Numbered from the stretch's first letter, positions 1 through 7,601 are shown. The stretch: 16,073 nt of DNA from Anaerotignum sp. (GCA_020024255.1 JAHHTX010000046.1:1-16073), one strand, 5' to 3'. Notes: a model not told the origin generated them from the sequence alone. Made by a program: numbers and translations.

Positions 1-25
1 CTATCAAAACGGGATTTTGAAAATC

Positions 26-73
26 AAAAAGTGAGTGTTTTCAAGGGTTTGCAGGCCCTCATATCCACTTTTT
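26..73 (-). terminator. Probable guaA terminator
   Basis: Read on the minus strand just after the guaA stop, AAAAAGTG (66-73) pairs with CACTTTTT (26-33), enclosing a smaller AGGG/CCCT stem and running into a T-rich stretch. The outer stem is AT-rich and the loop is large, so it is less convincing than the other terminators in the window. Confidence 0.45.
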
Positions 74-75
74 GC

Positions 76-1614
76 TTATTCCCACTCAATTGTAGCAGGT
101 GGTTTAGAGGTTACGTCATACACAATACGGTTGACGTGTTTTACTTCATTTACAATTCTTACAGACACACGATCCAGCACATCATAGGGAATTCTCGCCC
201 AATCAGCTGTCATAAAGTCTGTAGTTGTCACTCCACGAAGTGCAATGGTGTAATCATACGTTCTAAAGTCGCCCATAACACCTACAGAACGAATATCCGT
301 AATCACGGCAAAATACTGATTGATGCTTCTATCCAAGCCCGCTGCTGCAATTTCCTCACGGAAAATCGCATCTGCTTCACGCAGAATTTCCAGTTTATCT
401 TCTGTTACCTCACCAATTACACGTATACCAAGGCCAGGGCCAGGGAAAGGCTGTCTCCAAACCAGATGTTCCGGCAGACCAAGTTCCAGACCCATCTGAC
501 GTACCTCATCTTTAAACAACTGACGCAGAGGTTCAATGAGTTCCTCAAAATCTACAACGGAAGGCAGGCCACCTACATTATGGTGAGATTTAATCACAGC
601 AGAGTCGCCCAAACCACTTTCGATTACATCAGGATAAATCGTTCCCTGTACCAGAAAATCTACTTTACCAATTTTCTTTGCTTCATCTTCAAAGACACGA
701 ATAAATTCTTCTCCAATCGTCTTTCTCTTAGCTTCAGGGTCTGTTATGCCTTTCAGCTTGTCCAGAAAACGCTCCTGTGCATTTACACGAACAAAATGAG
801 AATCAAACATATCCTTGAATGCCGCTTCTACTTCATCACCTTCATTTTTACGCATCAAGCCATGATCAACAAACACACAGGTAAGCTGTTTGCCGATTGC
901 TTTGGAAACCAATGCTGCAACCACGCTGGAATCTACACCACCGGAGAGAGCACAAAGTGCCTTTTTATCCCCTACCTGCTCCTTGATTTTCTGAATCTGA
1001 TCTTCGATATAGTTGGTCATTGTCCAATCACCGCTACATCCACATACTTCATACAAAAAGTTACGAAGCATTTTTGTGCCATTTGGTGTATGATTCACTT
1101 CCGGATGGAACTGCACCGCATAGAAACCTTTTTCTGGACATTCCATAGCCGCTGTCGGGCAGGTTGCGGTTTTCCCTGTTATACGAAAACCTGTAGGCAA
1201 CTCTGTGACAAAGTCTGTGTGGCTCATCCAGCAAATTTCTTTTTCTGAGATTCCTTTAAACAACTTACTTGTTGTATCGAAATCAACTTCTGTTTTGCCA
1301 TATTCACTCTTCTCGTCAGCATTGCCAACTTTACCACCCAAAGTATATGCCATAAGCTGACAGCCGTAGCAAATACCCAAAACGGGTACTCCCAGTTCAA
1401 ACACCTCAGGGTCACAGTGAGGAGATTTCTCATCATACACACTATTGGGACCACCGGTAAAGATAATCCCTTTGGGATTCTTTGCCTTAATTTCCGCAAT
1501 GGGTTTATTCCAAGGCATAATTTCGCAATAAACGTGATGTTCTCTGACACGTCTGGCAATCAACTGATTATATTGACCGCCGAAGTCTAATATAATAATC
1601 ATTTCACGATTCAT
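76..1614 (-). CDS. guaA: GMP synthase (glutamine-hydrolysing)
   Basis: Cytoplasmic enzyme that converts XMP, ATP and glutamine to GMP, the last step of guanine nucleotide synthesis. The 512-residue product has the usual family length. The N-terminal class I glutamine amidotransferase domain (about 1-195) shows the nucleophile Cys82 in GICYGCQ and the FHPEV motif with His170 and Glu172. The ATP-pyrophosphatase domain follows, with the P-loop SGGVDSS at 224-230, and then the C-terminal dimerisation domain with QPFPGPGLGIRVIGE and an ending in PPATIEWE typical of GuaA. The frame stays open upstream to 1761, but the ATG at 1612-1614 is chosen because GGAGG lies 7 nt before it and the protein then begins MNREMIIILDFGGQ, as in the family. 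The upstream extension would cross the predicted promoter. It appears to be transcribed alone. I saw no purine riboswitch in its leader. Confidence 0.97.
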   Translation of the reverse strand: MNREMIIILDFGGQYNQLIARRVREHHVYCEIMPWNKPIAEIKAKNPKGIIFTGGPNSVYDEKSPHCDPEVFELGVPVLGICYGCQLMAYTLGGKVGNADEKSEYGKTEVDFDTTSKLFKGISEKEICWMSHTDFVTELPTGFRITGKTATCPTAAMECPEKGFYAVQFHPEVNHTPNGTKMLRNFLYEVCGCSGDWTMTNYIEDQIQKIKEQVGDKKALCALSGGVDSSVVAALVSKAIGKQLTCVFVDHGLMRKNEGDEVEAAFKDMFDSHFVRVNAQERFLDKLKGITDPEAKRKTIGEEFIRVFEDEAKKIGKVDFLVQGTIYPDVIESGLGDSAVIKSHHNVGGLPSVVDFEELIEPLRQLFKDEVRQMGLELGLPEHLVWRQPFPGPGLGIRVIGEVTEDKLEILREADAIFREEIAAAGLDRSINQYFAVITDIRSVGVMGDFRTYDYTIALRGVTTTDFMTADWARIPYDVLDRVSVRIVNEVKHVNRIVYDVTSKPPATIEWE

Positions 1615-1708
1615 CGTGTTCCTCCATCTCTTTTTCCATTTCCACATTGTCACAAAATCTTGCCGCAACCTTATAGACTCTCTGTTTCTAGCGACAATAT
1701 CTTTCTTT

Positions 1709-1737
1709 ATATTAGCATAGCCATCGGAAGTTGACAA
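1709..1737 (-). promoter_or_regulatory. Sigma-A promoter of guaA
   Basis: On the minus strand, TTGTCA (1732-1737) is followed by a 17-nt spacer and TAATAT (1709-1714), preceded by TGC as an extended -10. The start site would be near 1701, giving a leader of about 87 nt. Within the leader ATTGTC can pair with GACAAT, but this matches no riboswitch class I know. Confidence 0.75.
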
Positions 1738-1795
1738 GGGGAAGTCCTTTTCTTTTCGCAAAATACAAAGTTTTCTCTATTCTCTATGCAAAAGC

Positions 1796-1822
1796 AAAAA
1801 AAACAGCTTAACTACCTTAAGC
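1796..1822 (-). terminator. Terminator overlapping the stop codon
   Basis: Minus strand: GCTTAA (1817-1822) pairs with TTAAGC (1806-1811) over a 5-nt loop, followed after 2 nt by eight T (1796-1803). The left arm contains the TAA stop codon of the transglutaminase-like gene, so translation termination and transcription termination share the same bases. The stem is short (6 bp) but the T tract is excellent. Confidence 0.6.
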
Positions 1823-2860
1823 ATTACGATCTCTGTTCATTTCTGGCATTCCCTCCTTTTCTCCTTCGTTCGCATCTTCCACCTCCAATGAATCCTTCTT
1901 TTCTTTGGAAAAGTCAACAGAAAGCACTGCCTGCTGCCAATTCAGTCCAATATGCACAAACTTTCCCCATTCCCTTCCACATTTCTGTATCATTCTCAGC
2001 ATTTCGTCCAACACTTGTCTTGTCAAATATCCGCCCCTCCAGTGAAAGGTCAGGCGTCTATTTTTTTTGGCTGCCTGTATCACTCGTTTTTCCAGCATAT
2101 CCATTTTGGTGAAAGACAACTTCTGCTCTAAATAATAAAAATGATTGCCGTCCGCACAGGCAGGCACATTTGTCATGACCGGTTCATGGTCACGGAACAA
2201 ACGACTGTCATCCAAATTGAAATAATCATAGCGGATTTCCTCCCTAGACAAGGAAAGATCAAAAGTAACATCTAAATGATACCAAGTACCTTCTATCCTC
2301 ACGACGTTCCACACATGGCGATATTTTATTCCTTTTTCGGGATTTGCATCAGAAAGGGCAATAATACAGGGGACTCCCGCTGCGTCCAAAAGTATTTTCG
2401 CTGCCTTTGCAATGCCTTCACATACCCCTACACCATGTCCCAAAGGGCCAATAATTTCATGAGAATAAGGTTTTTTTAGTTTATCATAGCATACATTCTC
2501 ACAAAGAAAGTCGTGAATCCATTTTTCTTTTTCCCAAGAGGTCTTTCCTGTATTCTGCTTTGTCAGCTTTTCCACTCTGGAAGTCATGGCTCTCTGTTGT
2601 TCTGCCAGCTTCTTCCCCTCAAAGATATACGTTGGTACAATCTGTATATGGGAAGAATCCTGATAGCTGCGGCAACGAAATGTGGAAACCCAAAAAAGAA
2701 AGGGTGTGTCTAATCGCATTTTCAAAAAAATATTGTAGAGCTGTTTGACTTCCATACGAGGTACCAAAATCATTTTCTCTGCTTTCATCATACCGATTTT
2801 CATTGCCTGATATACATTTTTTTCCTGTTTATTCATTTTAGCGTAATAATATGGTTCCAT
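1817..2860 (-). CDS. Transglutaminase-like (papain-fold) protein
   Basis: A protein of 347 residues with a transglutaminase-like core. Numbered from the ATG, the likely catalytic Cys147 lies in GVGVCEGIAKA, His182 in YRHVWN, and Asp197 in WYHLDVTFD, giving the Cys-His-Asp order of the superfamily. In bacteria such domains often act as proteases or in peptide cross-link chemistry; the substrate here is unknown. No signal peptide or membrane segment is seen, so it is probably cytoplasmic, unlike many transglutaminase-like proteins that are exported. The N-terminal ~90 residues and the region after ~240 are not recognised; the C-terminus is a charged tail rich in Lys and Glu. The ATG at 2858-2860 is preferred over the adjacent upstream TTG because GAAGGG lies 7 nt before it. 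The gene stands alone, divergent from the antiporter gene. Confidence 0.85.
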   Translation of the reverse strand: MEPYYYAKMNKQEKNVYQAMKIGMMKAEKMILVPRMEVKQLYNIFLKMRLDTPFLFWVSTFRCRSYQDSSHIQIVPTYIFEGKKLAEQQRAMTSRVEKLTKQNTGKTSWEKEKWIHDFLCENVCYDKLKKPYSHEIIGPLGHGVGVCEGIAKAAKILLDAAGVPCIIALSDANPEKGIKYRHVWNVVRIEGTWYHLDVTFDLSLSREEIRYDYFNLDDSRLFRDHEPVMTNVPACADGNHFYYLEQKLSFTKMDMLEKRVIQAAKKNRRLTFHWRGGYLTRQVLDEMLRMIQKCGREWGKFVHIGLNWQQAVLSVDFSKEKKDSLEVEDANEGEKEGMPEMNRDRNA

Positions 2861-3015
2861 CAAAAATCCCTTCTTTTACTTTCTTTTCCAGATTATGTTT
2901 TAATTTTGTATTCAGTTTTATACCTTTTTACCTCAAAAAACCTGTTCTTCTTACTGATTTTTATAAAATTCCGTTTATTTTTTTCTTTTTTATATTGCTT
3001 TTTGCTATTTCATGG

Positions 3016-3021
3016 TAAAAT
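3016..3021 (+). promoter_or_regulatory. Candidate -10 of the NhaC-family gene
   Basis: TAAAAT preceded by TGG forms an extended -10, with TTGCTT (2995-3000) as a poorly spaced (15 nt) -35. A TATAAT at 3041-3046 is an alternative but lacks a recognisable -35. The rest of the divergent gap 2861-3075 is AT-rich, and I could not assign a promoter for the minus-strand gene. Confidence 0.4.
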
Positions 3022-3075
3022 AAATAAAATACACCATTATTATAATATCATAAATTTACTACGGAGGCGATAATT

Positions 3076-4389
3076 ATGCAAAAAGGAAACTGGAAGGCGT
3101 TGCTGCCTATTCTTGTTTTTCTATGTATGTACTTAGGACTTGGACTTATTTTTGAATATGTTTTAAAAGTCCCCATGGGATTCTATAATATCCCTATTGT
3201 TGTTTCATTTTTGGTGGCACTTTTGGTTGCCTGTGTGCAAAACCGAGCCGTTAAGTTTGACCAAAAACTGGATATTATGGCAAAAGGTCTGGCTGACAAA
3301 AATATTATCACTATGGTTTTAATCTTCATGACAGCAGGCGTTTTTGTCGGCGTTGTTGGTAGAAGCAGTGCTGAAAGCGTTGCATATTTTCTGCTTTCCA
3401 TAATTCCTGCCCAATATGCCGTTTTGGTGCTCTTTATTGTAAGCTGCTTTGTTTCTCTTGCCATGGGTACATCTGTAGGCACCATTACATTGATTACCCC
3501 TATTGCCATTGCCATTGCAAAAAGTTCTGGCTTTGCTGCACCTTTATGTATTGGTTCTGTCATAGGCGGTGCAATGTTTGGGGACAACCTTTCCTTTATT
3601 TCAGACACCACCATTGCTGCCTGCAACGGGCAGGGCTGTCCCATGCAGGACAAGTTCAAGGCAAACTTTAAAATTGCTCTGCCGGCGGCTATTGTCACCT
3701 TAATCATCATTTTCTTCCAGACAGCCAATGTAAAGGTCAGCGAAAGTATCCACATGAACTACAATCTCATTCAAATTGTTCCCTACATACTGGTTTTAAT
3801 CGGTGGTATTTCCGGTATCAATGTTTTTGTTGTTCTGCTTATCGGCATTGTTTCCGGCTCCATCATTATGCTTACTACCGGTGCAACAGAAGCAACTTCG
3901 CTCCTTGCCAATATGGGTTCCGGTGCAGCCGGAATGTACGAAACAGCCATGGTTGCTGTTTTGGTATCCATCATTTGTGCTTTGATTCAAGAATACGGTG
4001 GCTTTACTGCCCTTTTAAACTTCTTCAAACGGATATTCAAAAACCATAAGGGGGGAAAACTGGGCATTGGTCTTTTGGTTTGTGCCATGGACATCGCCAC
4101 CGCAAACAACACTGTTGCCATAGTCATGGCAAATCCCATTGCAAAGGAAATGGCAGATGAATATGAAATTTCTCCAAGAAATGCCGCTTCTCTTTTGGAT
4201 ACCTTCTCTTGTATTTCACAAGGTATCATTCCTTATGGTGCACAAATGCTTGTGGCTATCTCTGCGGCAACGGAACTTGGATTTGATGTATCCGCTTTTG
4301 ACATCATACCCAATTTGTATTATCCATATATGCTCTTGATCAGCTCTTTGCTTTTCATCTTTGTTCTACCAAGTAAAAAAACAGATTAA
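3076..4389 (+). CDS. NhaC-family Na+/H+ antiporter-like transporter
   Basis: Multi-pass inner membrane protein of 437 residues, the normal size for the NhaC family (COG1757). Hydrophobic segments run through the whole length, starting at about 8-30 and 40-55. The family signature GDNLSFISDTT is at 169-179, matching the GD-LSP-SDTT motif of NhaC proteins, with MGTSVGT (130-136) before it. A second conserved polar stretch, DIATANNTVAIVMANP, lies in the C-terminal half. Members exchange Na+ and H+, and some move organic acids or amino acids with Na+ (for example malate/lactate exchange by MleN), so the substrate cannot be fixed from sequence. GGAGG is 8 nt before the ATG. The gene is monocistronic, bounded by a terminator. 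Confidence 0.88.
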   Translation: MQKGNWKALLPILVFLCMYLGLGLIFEYVLKVPMGFYNIPIVVSFLVALLVACVQNRAVKFDQKLDIMAKGLADKNIITMVLIFMTAGVFVGVVGRSSAESVAYFLLSIIPAQYAVLVLFIVSCFVSLAMGTSVGTITLITPIAIAIAKSSGFAAPLCIGSVIGGAMFGDNLSFISDTTIAACNGQGCPMQDKFKANFKIALPAAIVTLIIIFFQTANVKVSESIHMNYNLIQIVPYILVLIGGISGINVFVVLLIGIVSGSIIMLTTGATEATSLLANMGSGAAGMYETAMVAVLVSIICALIQEYGGFTALLNFFKRIFKNHKGGKLGIGLLVCAMDIATANNTVAIVMANPIAKEMADEYEISPRNAASLLDTFSCISQGIIPYGAQMLVAISAATELGFDVSAFDIIPNLYYPYMLLISSLLFIFVLPSKKTD

Positions 4390-4406
4390 CCTATTCCGCA
4401 ATATAC

Positions 4407-4444
4407 AAAAACAGCTGTACACAATAAAAAGTACAGCTGTTTTT
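4407..4444 (+). terminator. Strong terminator of the NhaC-family gene
   Basis: A perfect 14-bp stem pairs 4407-4420 with 4431-4444 (core ACAGCTGTAC / GTACAGCTGT) over a 10-nt loop and ends in TTTTT followed by more T-rich sequence. The 5' arm begins with AAAA, so it may also work on the minus strand. Confidence 0.9.
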
Positions 4445-4475
4445 ACTTTCCCCTTTTGGATTTCTTTTCCCCATT

Positions 4476-4524
4476 GCAAAAAGAAAGCAGCAGCCACAAA
4501 CCACTTGTCCATAGCTGCTACTTT
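4476..4524 (-). terminator. Terminator of the chemoreceptor gene
   Basis: On the minus strand AAAGTAGCAGC (4514-4524) pairs with GCTGCTGCTTT (4484-4494), 11 bp with one G-U pair, followed by CTTTTTGC. The 19-nt loop contains a further small ACAA/TTGT stem. It lies 57 nt beyond the receptor stop. Confidence 0.8.
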
Positions 4525-4580
4525 GCCTCATTACTTTACAAACCATCTACAAAAATGTTTTCGTATCCCATCATCTATAA

Positions 4581-6800
4581 TTAGTATTTTTCATTATTCT
4601 GAGAGAATCCAACACCTAAAGTATCACGGTTCATTTCTTCAAAATCTGCATCTGTAAATTGATAACTTTCTTCTTTTTTAGACGCTTTTTTTGATGCTGT
4701 TGGTGTCACATAACCTTCAAAATTTCCTTCTTCCAATTCGTCCCTGTTAAAGCGGAATTTACTAATCAAATCCTTCAAAATCTGTGACTGACCTGACAGT
4801 TCTTCGCTGGCTGCCGCACTTTCCTGAGAAGTTGCAGAGTTTGTCTGCACCACATTGGAAATCTGTTCAATTCCCTCTGTTACTTGTGAAATGGAAGTTG
4901 CCTGTTCTTCTGTTGCACCTGCAATCTCATCTATCGTTGTTGTTGTATTTTTTGTTTTCTCCACAACCTGTTTGAGGGAGTCTGCTGTTTCATTTACAAT
5001 CTTTAATCCATTTTCTGCTGCATGAATAGATGCTTCAATGAGAGCTGCCGTATTCTTGGAAGCCTCCGCAGATTTCCCTGCCAGATTGCGTACTTCATCT
5101 GCAACAACGGCAAAGCCCTTGCCTGCAGAACCTGCTCTTGCGGCTTCAACTGCTGCATTCAAAGCAAGAATATTTGTCTGGAATGCAATATCTTCAATAA
5201 CTTTAATAATTTTGCCAATTTCCTCGGACTTCTGCCCGATTTCTCCCATAGCTTTTTCCATTTGATTCATCTGGCGGTCACAGATACTCACAACTGCACT
5301 GGTATCTGCTGCCTGCTGTCTTGCTTCTTTTGCATTTTCGGCGGTATGCTGTACATGATTGGAAATATCTGTTACCGTTGCAGTCAGTTCCTCCATAGAA
5401 CTTGCCTGTTCTGTAGAACCTTGTGCCAAACTCTGTGCACCGTTTGCCACCTGACCCGCACTGCCTGCCACCTGATTAGCGGTATGTGCAATATTCATCA
5501 TGGTATCTGTCAATGTGCATTGAATATCCAGCATTGCTTGTTTCAGTCGCTTAAATTCTCCTTCATATTCATGTTTTAATTCAAATTCCAGATTACCGTC
5601 ACCGATTTCTTCCATAACACCAGCTATTTCGTCAATATAATCCTTATAGACGTGTAGCCGGTCTACAATCTGCGTGATGCTTTCTGCAAGATCTCCGACT
5701 TCATCTTTTGCATATACATCTACTTCAATATCCATTTCCCCATCAGCAATACGATTTGCAATGCCGTTTAGATGAACCAATGGTTTGATCATTCGGTTAA
5801 TCACAATGCCAATGGCAATAATCAGAAGCAACATACAAACTACGCAGCTTGCAAGTATAATACCTCTTGCTTCTTTAGCCTGAGCATAGTATTCTTTTTT
5901 CGGCATTACGCCAAGAACACTCCAGTCAAATTCATCAATGTAACCTACATTTCCAAAATATTGCACACCATCTCTTGTAAACTCTTTTGTTTCTCTGTCT
6001 TCATCATTCTGAATAGATTGGATAATGGTTTCATCATAGCCTGCCTCGGAAACATCTTTCCCAACCAAATCAGCTTCCGGATGATATACAATTTTATTAT
6101 TATTATCACATACAACCAGATAACCTGTTTCTCCAATGGATAAATCTGAAATAATTCCGGTTAAATCTTTCAGTTGAATATCTGCACCCATTACCCCAAT
6201 CATATCTTTACTGTCTCCTGCGTATATAGGTGCTGCTACTGCTACACATTGTTCCCCTGTTATGTTATTTTCATATACAGGACCAACAACAACCTTTCCC
6301 GGATTTTTTTGCAGTAATTGAAACCAATCTCTGTCTTCTATAACAAAGTTAGAATCTGTAACAGTTCCATCATATGCCACAGCTTCGTTGGCTTTCACAG
6401 AAGCAATAAACGGCTGTAATGCACTCCCTTTTCCTTCAACGCTCTGTGCCAAAGTGCGGCATACTTTGTCAAAGCCTTCAAAGTCCTCCATCCGTTTACC
6501 GGCTTCTGCCTGCTCAATTTCCATCAAGAAATCATTAAAGACATATCTTTTTGCCTCTGCCTCCAACAAAATCATTGGATACAAAAAGAACTTTTCTACT
6601 TCATTGGATGCTAATCCTGTCTGTCTTTCAATTCTTTGGTTTTGGAAATTTTCTACCATACTTTGAATCTTCTTATTTAAATATGTACCCATACAGCCAA
6701 AGGCAACAACCACTATAAGAAGACTGGAAATAATAACCTTGCCCCTCATTCCCCATTTACGTCCTTGTGCAAGCTTCTCTTTTGCACGTTGCTTTTTCAT
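4581..6800 (-). CDS. Methyl-accepting chemotaxis protein (dCache sensor)
   Basis: Transmembrane chemoreceptor of 739 residues that would signal to CheW/CheA. Order of parts: basic N-terminus, membrane segment about 22-40, extracellular double-Cache domain about 45-308, second membrane segment about 311-336, HAMP about 337-389 with a second HAMP-like stretch to about 440, then the methyl-accepting coiled coil about 445-685. The hairpin tip IEDIAFQTNILALNAAVEAA lies at 535-554, followed by RAGSAGKGFAVVADEVRNLA. In the Cache domain Arg157, Trp159, Tyr176 and Asp207 line up approximately with the amino-acid-binding set of dCache receptors, but two expected Tyr appear as Phe152 and Phe160. The tail ends SQNNEKY, with no CheR-tethering NWETF-type pentapeptide. 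The ATG has only a weak ribosome binding site (AGTGAG); Met18 is an alternative start. The gene is alone with a long leader; no che genes are in the window. Confidence 0.95.
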   Translation of the reverse strand: MKKQRAKEKLAQGRKWGMRGKVIISSLLIVVVAFGCMGTYLNKKIQSMVENFQNQRIERQTGLASNEVEKFFLYPMILLEAEAKRYVFNDFLMEIEQAEAGKRMEDFEGFDKVCRTLAQSVEGKGSALQPFIASVKANEAVAYDGTVTDSNFVIEDRDWFQLLQKNPGKVVVGPVYENNITGEQCVAVAAPIYAGDSKDMIGVMGADIQLKDLTGIISDLSIGETGYLVVCDNNNKIVYHPEADLVGKDVSEAGYDETIIQSIQNDEDRETKEFTRDGVQYFGNVGYIDEFDWSVLGVMPKKEYYAQAKEARGIILASCVVCMLLLIIAIGIVINRMIKPLVHLNGIANRIADGEMDIEVDVYAKDEVGDLAESITQIVDRLHVYKDYIDEIAGVMEEIGDGNLEFELKHEYEGEFKRLKQAMLDIQCTLTDTMMNIAHTANQVAGSAGQVANGAQSLAQGSTEQASSMEELTATVTDISNHVQHTAENAKEARQQAADTSAVVSICDRQMNQMEKAMGEIGQKSEEIGKIIKVIEDIAFQTNILALNAAVEAARAGSAGKGFAVVADEVRNLAGKSAEASKNTAALIEASIHAAENGLKIVNETADSLKQVVEKTKNTTTTIDEIAGATEEQATSISQVTEGIEQISNVVQTNSATSQESAAASEELSGQSQILKDLISKFRFNRDELEEGNFEGYVTPTASKKASKKEESYQFTDADFEEMNRDTLGVGFSQNNEKY

Positions 6801-7015
6801 TATAAATTCATCTCACTTTCCACATAATAACACATTCATATACAGAACCTCACCCTATACAGTACCTCTTTGCCTTATTTTTGTTTTTATGGTAACTTGC
6901 ACACAACCGGACATACCCTTGACCTGACGGAACAAATTACCCATTATGATATATCACTTCAAGACAGTCTTTCAGTCATTTATGACCTTATAGTGCAGGC
7001 TGTTTTAATACATCT
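6801..7015 (-). promoter_or_regulatory. Long, foldable leader of the chemoreceptor mRNA
   Basis: From the predicted promoter the transcript would carry about 215 nt before the start codon. It contains three short self-complementary segments and a 9-bp stem (GGTAATTTG at 6933-6941 with CAAGTTACC at 6891-6899, one G-U pair) enclosing 33 nt with a possible CCG/CGG inner stem. It does not match the c-di-GMP-I, c-di-GMP-II, SAM or other riboswitches I can recall. No protein gene is supported in 6801-7303, a gap of about 500 nt. Upstream of the promoter, 7051-7234 is AT-rich with nothing recognisable. Confidence 0.35.
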
Positions 7016-7021
7016 TTCCAT

Positions 7022-7050
7022 AATATACCACATAATATGTGACTATTCAA
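7022..7050 (-). promoter_or_regulatory. Predicted sigma-A promoter of the chemoreceptor
   Basis: On the minus strand TTGAAT (7045-7050), a 17-nt spacer and TATATT (7022-7027) preceded by TGG form a good promoter with an extended -10. The start site would be near 7015, about 215 nt before the receptor start codon. No sigma-D (motility-type) promoter was found nearer the gene. Confidence 0.6.
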
Positions 7051-7234
7051 CAAAATGCCAGTTATTTATATATTTTTTTCCTTAAAACTTATTTTTTTAT
7101 GCAATTTTTATTGTTTCTTTATTGGTTTTCATTGATTGCCTGCATATTTTCGTTTCCTGTTCAAAAGACAATCGGATTATGATGTCTATGATTTTTGCCA
7201 AAACTATACAATATATACAATTTCAACCATACAA

Positions 7235-7275
7235 AAAGCCGAAACTTTTCTATCATCAAGAAAAATTTCGGCTTT
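7235..7275 (-). terminator. Terminator of the DUF1540 gene, possibly two-way
   Basis: AAAGCCGAAA pairs perfectly with TTTCGGCTTT (10 bp), extended after one mismatch by TTTTC/GAAAA, over a 9-nt loop. T tracts are present on both strands, TTTTT on the minus and TTTTTT on the plus, so it may act in both directions. It lies 28 nt past the DUF1540 stop codon. Confidence 0.85.
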
Positions 7276-7303
7276 CTTTTTTCAATAAATACTTATTCTT
7301 TTA

Positions 7304-7480
7304 TTATCTTTTTACATAAGATTGGCAGTCAGTACACTGATCCATTGTCGGATTTGCTTCATGCGTACCCACTTGAATTGTTTCCAAAGTACAGTAATTT
7401 TTTGTACTATGATGATGTCTACAGTTGTCTACATTACATCTAATACATTCATTACAAGAACATTCATTGATATTTTCCAC
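7304..7480 (-). CDS. DUF1540 Cys-rich small protein
   Basis: A 58-residue protein beginning MENINECSCNEC and ending TDCQSYVKR. It has eight Cys at 7, 9, 12, 15, 20, 30, 49 and 52. The spacing CNVDNC (15-20), then YCTLETIQVG (29-38), then CTDCQSY (49-55) is the DUF1540 pattern, C-V-x-x-C followed by C-x-A/L-x-x-I-x-V-G and T-x-C-x-x-F/Y. These proteins are presumed to bind metal; their role is not established. The start is GTG at 7478-7480, with AGGAGG 10 nt upstream; no in-frame ATG fits. A CATACTA sequence (7515-7521, minus) matches the sigma-G -10, but no correctly spaced -35 was seen, so sporulation control is only a possibility. The gene is divergent from dinB. Confidence 0.82.
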   Translation of the reverse strand: MENINECSCNECIRCNVDNCRHHHSTKNYCTLETIQVGTHEANPTMDQCTDCQSYVKR

Positions 7481-7575
7481 TACAAATCAGCCTCCTTTGA
7501 TTTTGTTACAAAAATAGTATGTCCTTCTTCTCCAAAAAAATTTATGTTTTTCTGCTTTTCGGAAAAAATAATCTA

Positions 7576-7584
7576 TGATATAAT
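7576..7584 (+). promoter_or_regulatory. Extended -10 promoter of dinB
   Basis: TGATATAAT combines a perfect -10 (7579-7584) with the TG extension. The -35 at 17 nt (TTTTCG) is weak, as expected for an extended -10 promoter. The start site would be near 7591, inside the adjacent LexA box. Confidence 0.65.
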
Positions 7585-7587
7585 ACA

Positions 7588-7601
7588 AGAATATATGTTC
7601 G
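7588..7601 (+). promoter_or_regulatory. LexA (SOS) box of dinB
   Basis: AGAATATATGTTCG matches 12 of 14 positions of the Firmicute LexA consensus CGAACATATGTTCG, with one changed base inside the left half-site (GAAT for GAAC). It begins 4 nt after the -10, so bound LexA would block initiation. It precedes a Y-family polymerase, a classic SOS gene, which supports the call. Confidence 0.75.

Noticed and set aside
13..25. Palindrome GATTTTGAAAATC at the left edge
   Set aside because: It is short and AT-rich with a single central base; such palindromes are expected by chance in AT-rich DNA.
31..1248. 405-codon plus-strand reading frame opposite guaA
   Set aside because: It is antisense to a well-supported gene, with low-complexity composition and no recognisable family or ribosome binding site.
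1615..1761. In-frame upstream extension of guaA by 49 residues
   Set aside because: It crosses the predicted promoter, lacks family similarity and has no ribosome binding site, while the internal ATG has GGAGG.
6855..6944. 29-residue minus-strand reading frame inside the chemoreceptor leader
   Set aside because: There is no convincing ribosome binding site, and it overlaps the main stem. It could be a leader peptide, but nothing supports that.
6801..7015. c-di-GMP riboswitch before the chemoreceptor
   Set aside because: The conserved bases of classes I and II are not present in the leader.
7515..7521. Sigma-G-like -10 (CATACTA) upstream of the DUF1540 gene
   Set aside because: No G-x-ATA -35 is found at 16-18 nt, so sporulation control is not supported by sequence alone.
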